In this document: piece after piece, positions 44,534-53,995 of the stretch
Position numbering within the stretch: the stretch's first letter is position 1
Layout: the number at the start of each line of letters is the position of its first letter
Source of the DNA: Curvibacter sp. PAE-UM
GTDB taxonomy: Bacteria > Pseudomonadota > Gammaproteobacteria > Burkholderiales > Burkholderiaceae_C
Assembly: GCF_001432305.1 (NCBI RefSeq)
Contig: NZ_KQ483358.1
Span: forward strand, 3,222,628-3,286,627
DNA length: 64,000 nt
Direction: 5' to 3'
Translations under genes and position numbers: made by a program
The notes under the pieces: model-generated
What the model was told of the DNA's origin: nothing
What the model saw: the letters and a program-made list of their open reading frames with translations, nothing else
Databases searched by the model: none

Positions 44534-45700
44534 CTAGTCCCGTCCAAACAGGTCACGGGTATAGACCTTGTGCACCACGTCGGCCAGTTCCGGCGCCTGC
44601 CGGTTGGCCACGATCACATCGGCGCACCGCTTGAAGTCCGCCAGGTCGGTAAGCACCGGTGCGTGGAAGAACTCCGGCTCCTTGAGCACCGGCTCGTAGA
44701 CGATCAACTCCACTCCCCTGGCCCTCAGCCGCTTCATGATGCCCTGCACACTGCTGGCGCGCACATTGTTGCTGCCGCCCTTCATCACCAGCCGGTAAAT
44801 GCCCACCGTGGTCGGCCGACGGCGCAGGATGTCCTGCGCCACGAAGTCCTTGCGCGTGCTGTTGGCCTCCACGATGGCCCGGATCAGGTTCTGCGGCACC
44901 TGTTCGTAATTGGCCAGCAGTTGCCTGGTGTCCTTGGGCAGGCAGTAGCCGCCATAACCGAAGGACGGATTGTTGTAGTGGCTGCCGATGCGCGGGTCCA
45001 GCCCCAGGCCGTCGATGATCTGCCGCGTGTCCAGTCCATGCAGGCTGGCGTAGGTATCCAGTTCATTGAAAAAAGCCACACGCATGGCAAGGTAGGTGTT
45101 GGCAAAGAGCTTGATCGCCTCGGCCTCGGTGCTGCCGGTCAGCAGCACCGGCACATCGGGGCGCAAGGCGCCTTCCCGAAGCAGATCGGCAAAGGCCTGC
45201 CCGCGCGCAGAACGCTCACCCACGACGATGCGGCTGGGGTACAGGCTGTCATGCAGCGCCCGCCCCTCGCGCAGGAATTCAGGTGAAAACACCAGCTGCT
45301 CGCACCCCAGCGCTGCGCGCACACGCGCCGTGTAGCCTACCGGCACCGTGGACTTGATCACGATCACCGCCTGCGGGTTGACCACCCGGGCCTGGCGTAT
45401 CACCGCCTCCACCGAGGCCGTGTTGAAGCAGTGGCTCTCGTGGTCGTAATCGGTGGGCGTGGCGACGATGATGTAGTCCGCCCCCGCGTAGGCGTCTTGT
45501 GCGTTGAGCGTGGCACGCAGGCTCAGAGGCTGGTGCTTCAGGTAGTCGGCCAACCCGGCCTCTTCAATGGGCGACTCGCGCCGGTTGATCTGCGCCACCT
45601 TGGCCGGCACGATGTCCAGCACCACCACCTCGTGGTTCTGCGCCAGCAATACCGCCAAGGAAAGACCGACGGGACCGCTGCCGACAACGGAGATCTTCAT
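44534..45700 (-). CDS. ugd: UDP-glucose 6-dehydrogenase family (Ugd)
   Basis: A 388-residue nucleotide-sugar dehydrogenase. Rossmann motif GSGPVG at residues 7-12, SPEFLREG near 139, and catalytic Cys253 in [10 protein letters not shown] are present. It oxidises UDP-glucose to UDP-glucuronate with NAD. Length matches the short Ugd form (for example E. coli Ugd, also 388). Last gene of the leftward surface-glycan cluster, so UDP-GlcA is probably one of its sugar donors. Confidence 0.92.
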   Translation of the reverse strand: MKISVVGSGPVGLSLAVLLAQNHEVVVLDIVPAKVAQINRRESPIEEAGLADYLKHQPLSLRATLNAQDAYAGADYIIVATPTDYDHESHCFNTASVEAVIRQARVVNPQAVIVIKSTVPVGYTARVRAALGCEQLVFSPEFLREGRALHDSLYPSRIVVGERSARGQAFADLLREGALRPDVPVLLTGSTEAEAIKLFANTYLAMRVAFFNELDTYASLHGLDTRQIIDGLGLDPRIGSHYNNPSFGYGGYCLPKDTRQLLANYEQVPQNLIRAIVEANSTRKDFVAQDILRRRPTTVGIYRLVMKGGSNNVRASSVQGIMKRLRARGVELIVYEPVLKEPEFFHAPVLTDLADFKRCADVIVANRQAPELADVVHKVYTRDLFGRD

Positions 45701-45800
45701 ATCTGGGCCATGGTCCTGGGCATCTCTGAGCCGACTTATTCCTGGTCTTCAGACCGGCGAAGCACCCCAGGCCTTGAGCAGCCCGGACACGCGGCTCGTT

Positions 45801-46409
45801 TCATCCCTGTATTTTTGTCAACACCATCTCGATTTCATAAGGACCACTGGCATGCGCATCCAGCTTGTCCCGGTAGTCATATCTTTCATTCCAGTTCTCA
45901 CATAAATGGCAAACCCTGTACTGGTCCAGCGGCAGTGTTTCCTCGACCTCACGCAGCAGCCGTGCCGGTGTATAGAACCGCTTGTGATCCTGGTTCCATC
46001 GACTCGGCGGATGTGACTTGCGCTCATACAGGTACATGTGAGGAACGACGACGATCACGTAACCACCAACCCTCAGGACTCGAAACCAGTCGAGATAGGC
46101 CCCGGTGTAGTTCGCAATATGCTCCAGGCAGTGGGAGGAATAGACCGCGTCGACACTGGCATCTGCAAATGGCAGACGAATGCCGTTGTAACCCGGATAG
46201 TCCAGATCAACCCCAATGGCAGTCTTCAGGACAGGAACGGCATCGGGTCTGGATCCCTTGTATCCGACATCCAGTACGACGTCACCATTCATGTATTTCG
46301 AGAAGAAACCGCTATCGATTTTCTTTTGATAGGTATGTCTCGACTCCGTCAGGGCTGCGGTACCGGGGTTCCAGTATTTTCCTGCCTGATCAATGGTCTG
46401 AACGCTCAT
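45801..46409 (-). CDS. Class I SAM-dependent methyltransferase
   Basis: A 202-residue methyltransferase. Motif I VVLDVGYKGSRP (G-rich loop), acidic VDLDYPGY, and post-motif DAVYSSHCLEHIANY are of the Methyltransf_11 type. It starts at MSVQTIDQAG; a further start eight residues upstream is possible. Lies between the large glycosyltransferase and ugd; probably modifies a sugar of the glycan. Confidence 0.85.
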   Translation of the reverse strand: MSVQTIDQAGKYWNPGTAALTESRHTYQKKIDSGFFSKYMNGDVVLDVGYKGSRPDAVPVLKTAIGVDLDYPGYNGIRLPFADASVDAVYSSHCLEHIANYTGAYLDWFRVLRVGGYVIVVVPHMYLYERKSHPPSRWNQDHKRFYTPARLLREVEETLPLDQYRVCHLCENWNERYDYRDKLDAHASGPYEIEMVLTKIQG

Positions 46410-46516
46410 GATTACCTCCCAGTCGATAGCCATACGAATAAACATCGGATGCAGCCTGACCCACGACAAGCCGCGCATCGGAATGCCGTCCGACAGCGGA
46501 CGGCATCATCGTGTGC

Positions 46517-49500
46517 CTAGCGAATAACACCGCCGAGAACCTTCTGATCCGCCAGCGCCAGGAAACGCAGGCACAGGCCATAAACGTCCTCAGGCGTGAT
46601 GTCACGCATGCAGGCCAGGTTGCGGTGACAGTCCTCCAATGCCGCGCGATAACAGGGCGCACAGTTCATGTCCTTGCGGATGGCCACTGCATTCGGACCG
46701 AGCGGCCCCCATTCCTCGGTGCTGACGACGGCGGAATGCACGGCCACGGTCGGGACACCGAGGCCGGCCGCAACATGCTTCGGACCGCTGTTGTTGCCGA
46801 CGAAGAGGGCGAAGGACTGCAGCACATCGGGCAACTCGCTGAGCTTGTGCAAACCCACCAGGGACCAGACCGCAGCCTTGTGCTTCACCCGGGCCAGCAC
46901 CGCGTCTGCAAGATCCGATTCATCGGGACCGCCGATGATGGCGACATGCACGGGCAAACGGGTGACCAGCAGATCGATCAGGCCGGCGAAGTGCTCCACC
47001 GGCCACTGGCGGAGCTGGTTGCCGCTGGCAGGATGCACCCCGATGACCGGCTTGCGATAGAGCTGCCTGGCCATTTTGTCGACTGCGGGGGGCAGTTGGA
47101 GCGAGCCCCCCGCAGTTCGGCGCATGACATGGCGGTCTTCCTCGCAACCATTCGAGATGGCATCCACCAGATTCAGCAGATCCCCGGCCACATGCTGGCG
47201 CTTGTTCACCCATGTGGGATCGCCTTCCCACTCGAGTGCGAAATCAAGCCACGGGAACATGTTCGCCCGGTCAAAACCGGCCAGCAGTTTCGCGCCTGAA
47301 TACTGCAGCACATGCCTGGTATCCGGGTGCTTGCGAAGATCGACCGCCAGATCGAACTGGTAGGGCTCCAGCCGTGATTTCAGGCCGTGCAGGTCATCTT
47401 CGGTCACCTGTTTCTGGCCCAGACCCGAGCGCACATGAAAGAACGCGAAATCCAGCACCTCGTCGATGACCGGTTCCGTACGGGCCAGCGCCGCGACAGC
47501 GGGACCCACCACCACAGCCAGCATGGCCGATGGGAAACGTTCCTTCAGCCGTCGGATCGCCGGCAGCGCGGTGATGAAGTCACCGATGTGATCCAGCTTG
47601 AAGACGACCATGCGGCGGATATCCGCCTTGTGGGCGATGGGAAAGCCGGCGTACACCTCGCGCAGGTATTCGGTATCCATCGAGTAGTAGTCATCGCCGC
47701 ATGACAGGCCGGGGTGGAAGAACGGATCGCCCTTTGAAAACACCTCCGCCCACTCCTGTGCGAACGATTCAGCGTCATAGGTGTCGGGCAATTTTTCCCG
47801 GCTCACCAGTTCATGATGGATCAGCCGGGTATAGGGTGTGTAGACGGTCGACAGCCCGACGTCGTTGCATCGCAGGCAGAAGTCCAGGTCGTTGTTGATC
47901 ACGCTGTGGGCCTGGTTGAATCCGCCCAGCGCATCAAAGACCTCCCGGCGCATCATCATGCAGGCCCCGGTCACTCCGATCATGTCCCTTTGTGTCAGGG
48001 CAAAACCGAAATACCCCGGTTCGTCCTCCTTGGCAAAGCGGAAAGCATGGCGTGCCGTGCCTGGCCCGGAAAGGAACAGTCCGGCATGCTGGACCGTGCG
48101 ATCCGGGTAGAGCAGATAGGGCCCGACGACACCGACATCCTCGCACTGCGAAATTTCCATCAAGGTTTCCATCCAGTGGGTGTCGAGCACCTCGATGTCA
48201 TCGTTCAGGAACAAGAGGTAATCCCCCGTGGCATGCTCGGCGCCGATGTTGTTGAAGAGCGACCAGTTGAAATCCGCCAGCACCTCGATCACCTTGTCGG
48301 CATGCTGGCGGAACCAGGGCTTCCATTCGGAGCCCGCATCCTTGATGTTGTCGATCAGGATGATTTCATACAGCCCGTGGCTGTTTTTCCTGATCGACTC
48401 GATGCAGGCCTTGACCAGGCCGCGGGCGGCAATGGAAGGGATGATGATCGACACCTTGCCCGGTTTGAGCAGCTTGCGGTGGAACCTGTAGGTCCCGGCG
48501 ACGGCACTTTCCTCGATGGCGGCAGCGATGCCACGCCTCGAAGCCGCCTTCCGCAAGGCATCCAGCTCGAGTTTCTTGTCCTCCTGTTGTTTCGCATGCC
48601 GTTCGCTCAGGACTTTGGGCACCCGGCGTATGCTGCTGGCGCGTTCGGTGAGCCGGAGTACACGCTCATAGTCCGATGCCTCTTCAAACTCGGCCATCGA
48701 GCTGAAGGCGCCTGCCAGCAACTCAGGCGTGGCCAGCCAGAAGCGGCCGATGTAATTGGTCGACAACAACAGTTCCGGCGACCACTCCGGCTTGAGAAAG
48801 GGCAGGATGCGGCCAGCCACCGGACTTTCGCGTCGTTCATCACCATAGATGAAATCCGCGAACGTCACACCGACGTTGCTCATGGCGACCTGCATCAGGC
48901 CATCGACTGCAAGCTCATCGCCCACCTGGAGATGGACAACATATGGGCGTCTCCCATCCACTGCGCCGGCCTGCTCGAAAAACCAGTCGGCCTGCGGACG
49001 TGGGGAGATCGCCTGGATCCGGACTCTGGCAGCCATGTCTGCCGCAAGTGCGGCTCGCACCTCCCGCATCAGCTTGCTGCCGTTCTTCCGCCCCGACAGC
49101 AGGATGGTCAGAGTCCATGCCTTGTAGGTCTGCATGGCCAGGGATTTGAGGGTCATGGGCAATAGTTCGCGGATCTGCTCCCTGTCGCTGATCGTCAGGA
49201 CGCACTGGAAGTCCGCGGCGGCGCCGGCACTTTGGACGATGCGCGCATGGGTATCGGTCTCCAGGACGGACACCTTGCGCCGCAGGGGACGGTCACCCTC
49301 ACCGTCAGGCGTCTTCTGGACTTCAACCTGGATGTGCTCGGTTCGTCTGATGCCACGCTTGTCCGTCAGGACGAGGGTCAGGTTCTGCGGACCATTCTTG
49401 AGCATGCCAGCCGGCACGAACAGGCCGAAACCGCTCATCAATGCGTCGGGCCAATCCGGGAAAAGGGTTCCAATGTCAGGGCGCCGGCTGCCCAGTCTGG

Positions 49501-50878
49501 CGTTTCCTACCCGCGTTTCCCCGAAAGAAACAGCAACCGAGGCCAGGCCATGCCGCGCGATGGCCCAGCCCGCCACCGTGATGGCGCCCGTGATGGGATC
49601 GATCACGCTCTGGCCCCGGATCGCCGGGGAGTCCAGATAGAACCTGAAATCGTCCGACGATCCTTGCGCCACCGGAGCCTGCTGCGCCTGGTCGATCGAC
49701 AGGACATCTTTGAGTTGAAGGTCGACGGACAGTTCCAGCACGCCAGCCTGCCTGTCCTCGATGCGCAATGAGGCCTCGCATCCTCCCTGCACGGCCCGGT
49801 TCAGATCGAACCGGATGACATAACCGCTGCGGGACGCGTCGAGAATGGCCGGGAAGACAGCCGCCACGTCCTCCCGCGTCAAACCCAGGCTTGCTTCACC
49901 CACGACGACACCATTCACCAAGGCCTGGACCGACCGGATCCCATAAGGGCTCACGGCCCAACCGCTCAGGACGCCTCGGCCGCCACGGGTGACTTCCGCC
50001 AGATCACAACTACTCTGGATCGAAGATCGGACCGGCTCGTCAGGCGGCGACGCGCTCGCCTTGGACCGGGCTTCGGCCTGCACACGCACAGGCTCCACCG
50101 AAATCGTACGAACTTCTCCATCGCGGCCTATCACTTCGATCTGGATACCTGTCAGGTTCGCCCTCTGCGCCTCGGACAGCACCGCTTCAAATCTGAAGCC
50201 ACTGTTCCTCGCATTGGGATAGGTGGGAAAGCTGGCCGCCACATCGACTCGCTCCAGTCCTGTCGTCGCAAGGCCCAGCGGCTTGTTGCCTGCGACGATC
50301 TGTACGGCGACGATCTCGGTCGAACCTGCGGCCCAGCCTCCGACGAGCAAGCTGCCGTGCGTGTCCACAGTCGCCAGATCGACGGCCCCCTCCAATGGCA
50401 AATGAGGGCTGGCACGCTGTTGCGGTGCGTATGTCTGTGCGGATAACGCCGCTCTGGACGACTGCAGCCCCAGCCGCCCGCCATATCTTTTCCCCCCTTG
50501 CGTCCAGACGCTTGTATTCAGGTCGGGCAAGGCGTCATTGACCAGCTTGATATTCGAGAGCATCACTGAAAATCCGGCTTGCTCCGAGTTTGGATACGCC
50601 GGATAGGCAGCACCGACATCAGGCCGATCCATTCCGATGGCAGCCATGCCGAGAACCGAACCCTGGCTTTCAAAAGCCAGTTTTTCGATGGGATCCCGAC
50701 AGACCACCCAGCCTGAGATCGCCAATGTCCCTACATACTTCTGGCCGTTGTCGTCGATCTTGATGCCATCTCCCCGGATGTGTTCAATCGAGATGATGCA
50801 GCTGCGCTCAGACGCACCCACACCACTCGCATTACCGGGATTCATCAACCGGGGTACCGGTTTCGTCACCACATCCAT
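46517..50878 (-). CDS. Giant multidomain glycosyltransferase: 4 repeated modules, GT2, GT2, GT9
   Basis: A 1453-residue protein. Start chosen at ATG 50878 (MDVVTKPV), preceded by GAGGGA; an upstream TTG adds nine residues. Four ~100-residue modules occupy about residues 28-520, each with SGW or GGW and a motif GLxRxDVAxxFPxYPxAxxSGF. Residues ~545-720 resemble a GT2 domain with weak nucleotide motifs (ADFIYGDE, FLKPEWSPELLL). Residues ~805-1030 are a clear GT2 (SIIIPSIAARG, LFLNDDIEV, NNDLDFCLR). Residues ~1090-1440 are a GT9/heptosyltransferase-like domain (KLDHIGDFITALPAIRRL, GVHPASGNQLRQWP, GNNSGPKHVAAGLG). Presumed to build the glycan of this cluster. Confidence 0.85.
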   Translation of the reverse strand: MDVVTKPVPRLMNPGNASGVGASERSCIISIEHIRGDGIKIDDNGQKYVGTLAISGWVVCRDPIEKLAFESQGSVLGMAAIGMDRPDVGAAYPAYPNSEQAGFSVMLSNIKLVNDALPDLNTSVWTQGGKRYGGRLGLQSSRAALSAQTYAPQQRASPHLPLEGAVDLATVDTHGSLLVGGWAAGSTEIVAVQIVAGNKPLGLATTGLERVDVAASFPTYPNARNSGFRFEAVLSEAQRANLTGIQIEVIGRDGEVRTISVEPVRVQAEARSKASASPPDEPVRSSIQSSCDLAEVTRGGRGVLSGWAVSPYGIRSVQALVNGVVVGEASLGLTREDVAAVFPAILDASRSGYVIRFDLNRAVQGGCEASLRIEDRQAGVLELSVDLQLKDVLSIDQAQQAPVAQGSSDDFRFYLDSPAIRGQSVIDPITGAITVAGWAIARHGLASVAVSFGETRVGNARLGSRRPDIGTLFPDWPDALMSGFGLFVPAGMLKNGPQNLTLVLTDKRGIRRTEHIQVEVQKTPDGEGDRPLRRKVSVLETDTHARIVQSAGAAADFQCVLTISDREQIRELLPMTLKSLAMQTYKAWTLTILLSGRKNGSKLMREVRAALAADMAARVRIQAISPRPQADWFFEQAGAVDGRRPYVVHLQVGDELAVDGLMQVAMSNVGVTFADFIYGDERRESPVAGRILPFLKPEWSPELLLSTNYIGRFWLATPELLAGAFSSMAEFEEASDYERVLRLTERASSIRRVPKVLSERHAKQQEDKKLELDALRKAASRRGIAAAIEESAVAGTYRFHRKLLKPGKVSIIIPSIAARGLVKACIESIRKNSHGLYEIILIDNIKDAGSEWKPWFRQHADKVIEVLADFNWSLFNNIGAEHATGDYLLFLNDDIEVLDTHWMETLMEISQCEDVGVVGPYLLYPDRTVQHAGLFLSGPGTARHAFRFAKEDEPGYFGFALTQRDMIGVTGACMMMRREVFDALGGFNQAHSVINNDLDFCLRCNDVGLSTVYTPYTRLIHHELVSREKLPDTYDAESFAQEWAEVFSKGDPFFHPGLSCGDDYYSMDTEYLREVYAGFPIAHKADIRRMVVFKLDHIGDFITALPAIRRLKERFPSAMLAVVVGPAVAALARTEPVIDEVLDFAFFHVRSGLGQKQVTEDDLHGLKSRLEPYQFDLAVDLRKHPDTRHVLQYSGAKLLAGFDRANMFPWLDFALEWEGDPTWVNKRQHVAGDLLNLVDAISNGCEEDRHVMRRTAGGSLQLPPAVDKMARQLYRKPVIGVHPASGNQLRQWPVEHFAGLIDLLVTRLPVHVAIIGGPDESDLADAVLARVKHKAAVWSLVGLHKLSELPDVLQSFALFVGNNSGPKHVAAGLGVPTVAVHSAVVSTEEWGPLGPNAVAIRKDMNCAPCYRAALEDCHRNLACMRDITPEDVYGLCLRFLALADQKVLGGVIR
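49322..50797 (-). repeat. Four tandem copies of an unrecognised ~100-residue protein module
   Basis: Within the giant glycosyltransferase the conserved Trp of each module falls at about residues 57, 182, 307 and 438, a spacing of 125-131. The best-kept line is GMDRPDVGAAYPAYPNSEQA, GLERVDVAASFPTYPNARNS, GLTREDVAAVFPAILDASRS and GSRRPDIGTLFPDWPDALMS. The C-terminal part of the next protein upstream (50930-52303) carries a fifth, more diverged copy. Confidence 0.8.
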
Positions 50879-50929
50879 ACCAACTCCCTCGCACAGGACA
50901 AACAATCGAACTTGCTCAAGCGGATCTGT

Positions 50930-52303
50930 TCAAGGATCGACGATGGCAACCTTGGGCCGCATGCGCGGCGACAACATGCCACTGGCCCACAGGGATATGC
51001 TGGGCGGGCGCACCTGCGAGCTGTTCCGCAGCTTTTCAAGAAGGTCCGTGGCCAGCGGAATCTCGACAACAAATCCCAACATGTCCAGCTCGGATCTGAG
51101 CTGCTCGCTGACATCCGGCCGACGACGACGGTTGATCTGCATCAGATCCAGTGACAAATCGTCATGCTCGACGCGAACCCCCTCGATCGGCTCACGATGT
51201 GCCCGGTCATAACCCCAGCCCACAATCACCATCCCGTTACCTGTCAGACGGAACTCGTCCACGTAACCGAGGATTTCCTTGTTTTCCGCCTGCAGCTGAT
51301 GCGCGGGGACCCAGTCCCGGCTCTGGGCCGCCCTGGCATCGGGAGCCTCGATGGAGCGGACGCGCACAGGCGCCAGATTCCAGATGTCGACATCAAGGAT
51401 CTGCCCGACGCGATTGAGAAAATGAGTACGGTAGCCATGGGGCATGCCACCTTCGATCAGGGCCAGCGGCGCCCCCTGGATGCTGGAGGCCACATAGGCA
51501 GCCAGATCGTCCACCAGATCCTTCCGGCATATCTCCAGGTAAAGCGGGCCCAGATCCACCAGGCTGATGCCGGCATCCGATGAATCGCCCGCGCCGAGCA
51601 GGCCGTGGCCGGAGGCGAAGTCCACCAGATGGTCATCCAGGTGGAGTATCCGGATCCGACGCTGGGATTCGGCCGCCATCAGACGCGCCAGATCGGACTT
51701 TCCCACGCCGCTGTCACCCAGACAGGCCAGGACGACCGGCTTGCGATGCCAGACATGGAATACAAACCGGGCGTTGGGGTCACCCGCCTGACGCACGCTG
51801 GGGCCCATCAGGCGATACGTGTATTTCCCCAGCACTTTCTGCATCATCGGCATGGTCGGGAAAAACCGCGTGTCGATGGCGCGCCGGGTCTCCACCCATT
51901 CCTCGCCCTGCCCCGGGGCGACCCCCACCTCCAGCACGAGAAGACCGCTGCTTTTGACCTTCCCCATCAACCTTTCGATCAGGTCCGCCTGGTCATCCGC
52001 ATAGTGAAGCGCTGAAAGTGAGAGCACCACATCAAAATCCCCTTCCGGCAAGGTATCCCAGCCAACCGGAATGAAGGATGCTCCCGGGAAATTTCTTCTG
52101 GCAAGTTCGATGGCCGCCGGGTCCACGTCAATGCCGACAACCTTTTCCGCACCCGATTCAAGCGCCGCACCACAAAAAAATCCCGCGTTACAGCCCACAT
52201 CCAGGAACGTTTTCCCTTTCATATCCGGAAGCTTGATGGCCTGGAGCTTTCCAAACGAGTCTGAATCACCCTTGACATCACTGAACGACTGGTATCCCAT
52301 CAT
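50930..52303 (-). CDS. Methyltransferase - P-loop kinase-like fusion with one repeated module
   Basis: A 457-residue protein in three parts. Residues ~15-185 are a SAM methyltransferase (FLDVGCNAGFF 33-43, VGIDVDP, LSLSALHYADD). Residues ~188-330 are a P-loop kinase-like domain (GDSGVGKS 196-203, then ILHLDDHLVDF, as in uridine or phosphoribulokinase-type folds). Residues ~344-440 resemble the module of the giant glycosyltransferase (VGWGYDRAHREPIEGV, RRRRPDVSEQ, LGFVVEI). Starts at either of two adjacent ATGs. Substrate unknown; kinase and methylase together suggest modification of the growing glycan, for example a phosphate-methyl cap. Confidence 0.75.
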   Translation of the reverse strand: MMGYQSFSDVKGDSDSFGKLQAIKLPDMKGKTFLDVGCNAGFFCGAALESGAEKVVGIDVDPAAIELARRNFPGASFIPVGWDTLPEGDFDVVLSLSALHYADDQADLIERLMGKVKSSGLLVLEVGVAPGQGEEWVETRRAIDTRFFPTMPMMQKVLGKYTYRLMGPSVRQAGDPNARFVFHVWHRKPVVLACLGDSGVGKSDLARLMAAESQRRIRILHLDDHLVDFASGHGLLGAGDSSDAGISLVDLGPLYLEICRKDLVDDLAAYVASSIQGAPLALIEGGMPHGYRTHFLNRVGQILDVDIWNLAPVRVRSIEAPDARAAQSRDWVPAHQLQAENKEILGYVDEFRLTGNGMVIVGWGYDRAHREPIEGVRVEHDDLSLDLMQINRRRRPDVSEQLRSELDMLGFVVEIPLATDLLEKLRNSSQVRPPSISLWASGMLSPRMRPKVAIVDP

Positions 52304-52344
52304 GAGTCCTCGCGTCTTGATTGGTCGAGTTCGATCTGAACGCC

Positions 52345-52755
52345 CTATATCGACACCGGAAGTCGACCTTCCTGGTAGCCGAACTCGAGATAATGCGAAT
52401 GAGGTGACTCGATCGCCCCTGCTGCCAAGGCCTGCGCAACATCAGGGTATCGATTCAAGTACCAGTCGGGATCCACTGCCAGCTGGCTTGGCAGCCTCCC
52501 TTCAAAATAGCCAAACTCGATCCAGTGCTGCCTCGCACTGCGGATCTGGCCGTTCCTAATCGCGGTCACCACATCGGAATTGCCTGCCAGATACCAGTCT
52601 TCGTCGACATGGACCGAACGGGCCATCAGCTTCACCAGATGCACCAGTTCGTCGTAAGGCAGGCTGACCTGCACCTCCCCATGGACTGACTTGAACTGGA
52701 GGCTCTTCTTCACCACCGAAAACGGCGGGAAATAATCGATCTCTGTTGTCGGCAT
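52345..52755 (-). CDS. Small protein with two WYL...EFGYxEGRLP repeats
   Basis: A 136-residue cytoplasmic protein. Two ~38-residue repeats at about 51-89 and 95-133: DEDWYLAGNSDVVTAI ... EFGYFEGRLP and DPDWYLNRYPDVAQAL ... EFGYQEGRLP. The pattern WYLxxYPDVxxA...HYxxxGxxEGR is known as an accessory element attached to many glycosyltransferases and surface-glycan proteins; here it is free-standing. It may bind or scaffold the glycosyltransferases. Confidence 0.75.
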   Translation of the reverse strand: MPTTEIDYFPPFSVVKKSLQFKSVHGEVQVSLPYDELVHLVKLMARSVHVDEDWYLAGNSDVVTAIRNGQIRSARQHWIEFGYFEGRLPSQLAVDPDWYLNRYPDVAQALAAGAIESPHSHYLEFGYQEGRLPVSI

Positions 52756-52779
52756 GGATGTTCACCCTCGTGGTCGTCT

Positions 52780-53943
52780 TCAGAACTTCACCTGGACCGG
52801 CGTGATGTCGCGCAGGTATCGCTTGCACCAGTCGGCACCGTGAAGCTGCTGCATGTAGACATTCCGGTAGTTGGCCCAGCATGTCGCCAGCCATAGCGAC
52901 TTGCTGCTGATCGCAACATCCTTCATCTGTCGCAACAGTCGGAGATGCACGTTCAGTTTGGCTTCCTGCTGGTCACAGGTGAACTTGTGAGTCTTGTATT
53001 GCCCTTGCGCATGGCTCAGATAGACGCCAAACAGGCGTTCAACAATGAACGGCATATAACTGGCCCCGGCGTGCATGGCCTTGCGATCTGCTGCCGCTGA
53101 ATAGATCATGGCTTTGGCGGTGGCTGACATGCTCCTTTCAGCTCTGGCGATCACGTCCGAAATGAAGGCGATATACCCTTGCCAGAATGCGGGCGTTGCA
53201 ACGAAGTAGTTGGACGCGGCAAAGTGCGATGAGGGCACGAGCTGGGTGAAGGCGCTCTCATCCAGCCCGGCCGCCTGAAAAAAGTCCCGGCACAGGATCA
53301 GGAAATTGGGGTGAGAGGGTTCCCCCTGCAGCCACAGGTTGTGGTACACCGCCTCCAGTTCCGGAAAAGGATTGCAGTAGTACACGTCATGGCCCGGATG
53401 GGCGGCGATGATCTGCAGCAGTTGCTCACCGCTCAGCCCCGTCTTCTCCTTGAACTTCCAGGACAGGGCGCCCCATAAGCCGGCACCTCTGAGCAGCTCG
53501 GAGTGCATGAGCTTGCGAAAGACGTTGAATTCCAGCAGCGGGCTGTTGTCGCCCTCGTTGTTGTAGGGCTCGAAAGCCGGCTCCAGATACTGCCGCTGTT
53601 CGGGTCGGTAATAGATCTGGAAGATGCGAACCTTGTCCTGCACCGGCTCAGGTGTCGGGACTCTTTTCCCGCTCCTGGCCGGCACCCTGGCTGGCGCTGG
53701 CGACGCCACCAGTTTGAGCATGGGCTGCGCCTGCGCTTTTCTTTTGGCGGCCGGTGTCGCTTTGCGTGTTGCCGGTTTGGCGGCCGCCTTCACAAGCGGC
53801 GCAGCAGCGCGTGCCTGCTTGACCAGCGTCGCACCTTGGGCAACGGTCCGTGGCTTGGCGTGCGCGGAAGCCCTGCTGGCGGTTTTGCCAGCAGCCCTGG
53901 CCGGCACCTTGACGGCCGTACGTGCTGTCTTGCGGGTATTCAT
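52780..53943 (-). CDS. Unknown protein with Lys/Ala-rich histone-like N-terminus
   Basis: A 387-residue protein. Residues 1-100 are low-complexity Lys/Ala/Arg/Pro (AAKPATRKATPAAKRKAQAQ), like histone H1-type tails. Residues ~105-387 form an ordered domain with RIFQIYYRPEQRQYLEPAFE, AHPGHDVYYCNPFPELEAVY and DWCKRYLRDITPVQVKF that I do not recognise. The N-terminal VRIFQIYY and the AHPGHDVYYCNP line read like enzymes of surface-polysaccharide loci. No signal peptide. Start ATG 53943 chosen; 33 more in-frame residues upstream are not protein-like. Confidence 0.7.
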   Translation of the reverse strand: MNTRKTARTAVKVPARAAGKTASRASAHAKPRTVAQGATLVKQARAAAPLVKAAAKPATRKATPAAKRKAQAQPMLKLVASPAPARVPARSGKRVPTPEPVQDKVRIFQIYYRPEQRQYLEPAFEPYNNEGDNSPLLEFNVFRKLMHSELLRGAGLWGALSWKFKEKTGLSGEQLLQIIAAHPGHDVYYCNPFPELEAVYHNLWLQGEPSHPNFLILCRDFFQAAGLDESAFTQLVPSSHFAASNYFVATPAFWQGYIAFISDVIARAERSMSATAKAMIYSAAADRKAMHAGASYMPFIVERLFGVYLSHAQGQYKTHKFTCDQQEAKLNVHLRLLRQMKDVAISSKSLWLATCWANYRNVYMQQLHGADWCKRYLRDITPVQVKF

Positions 53944-53995
53944 ACGTGCTTCACTTTTCCTTGCGTGTCCCGTTTCCTTTGGTGAGATCTCTTGC

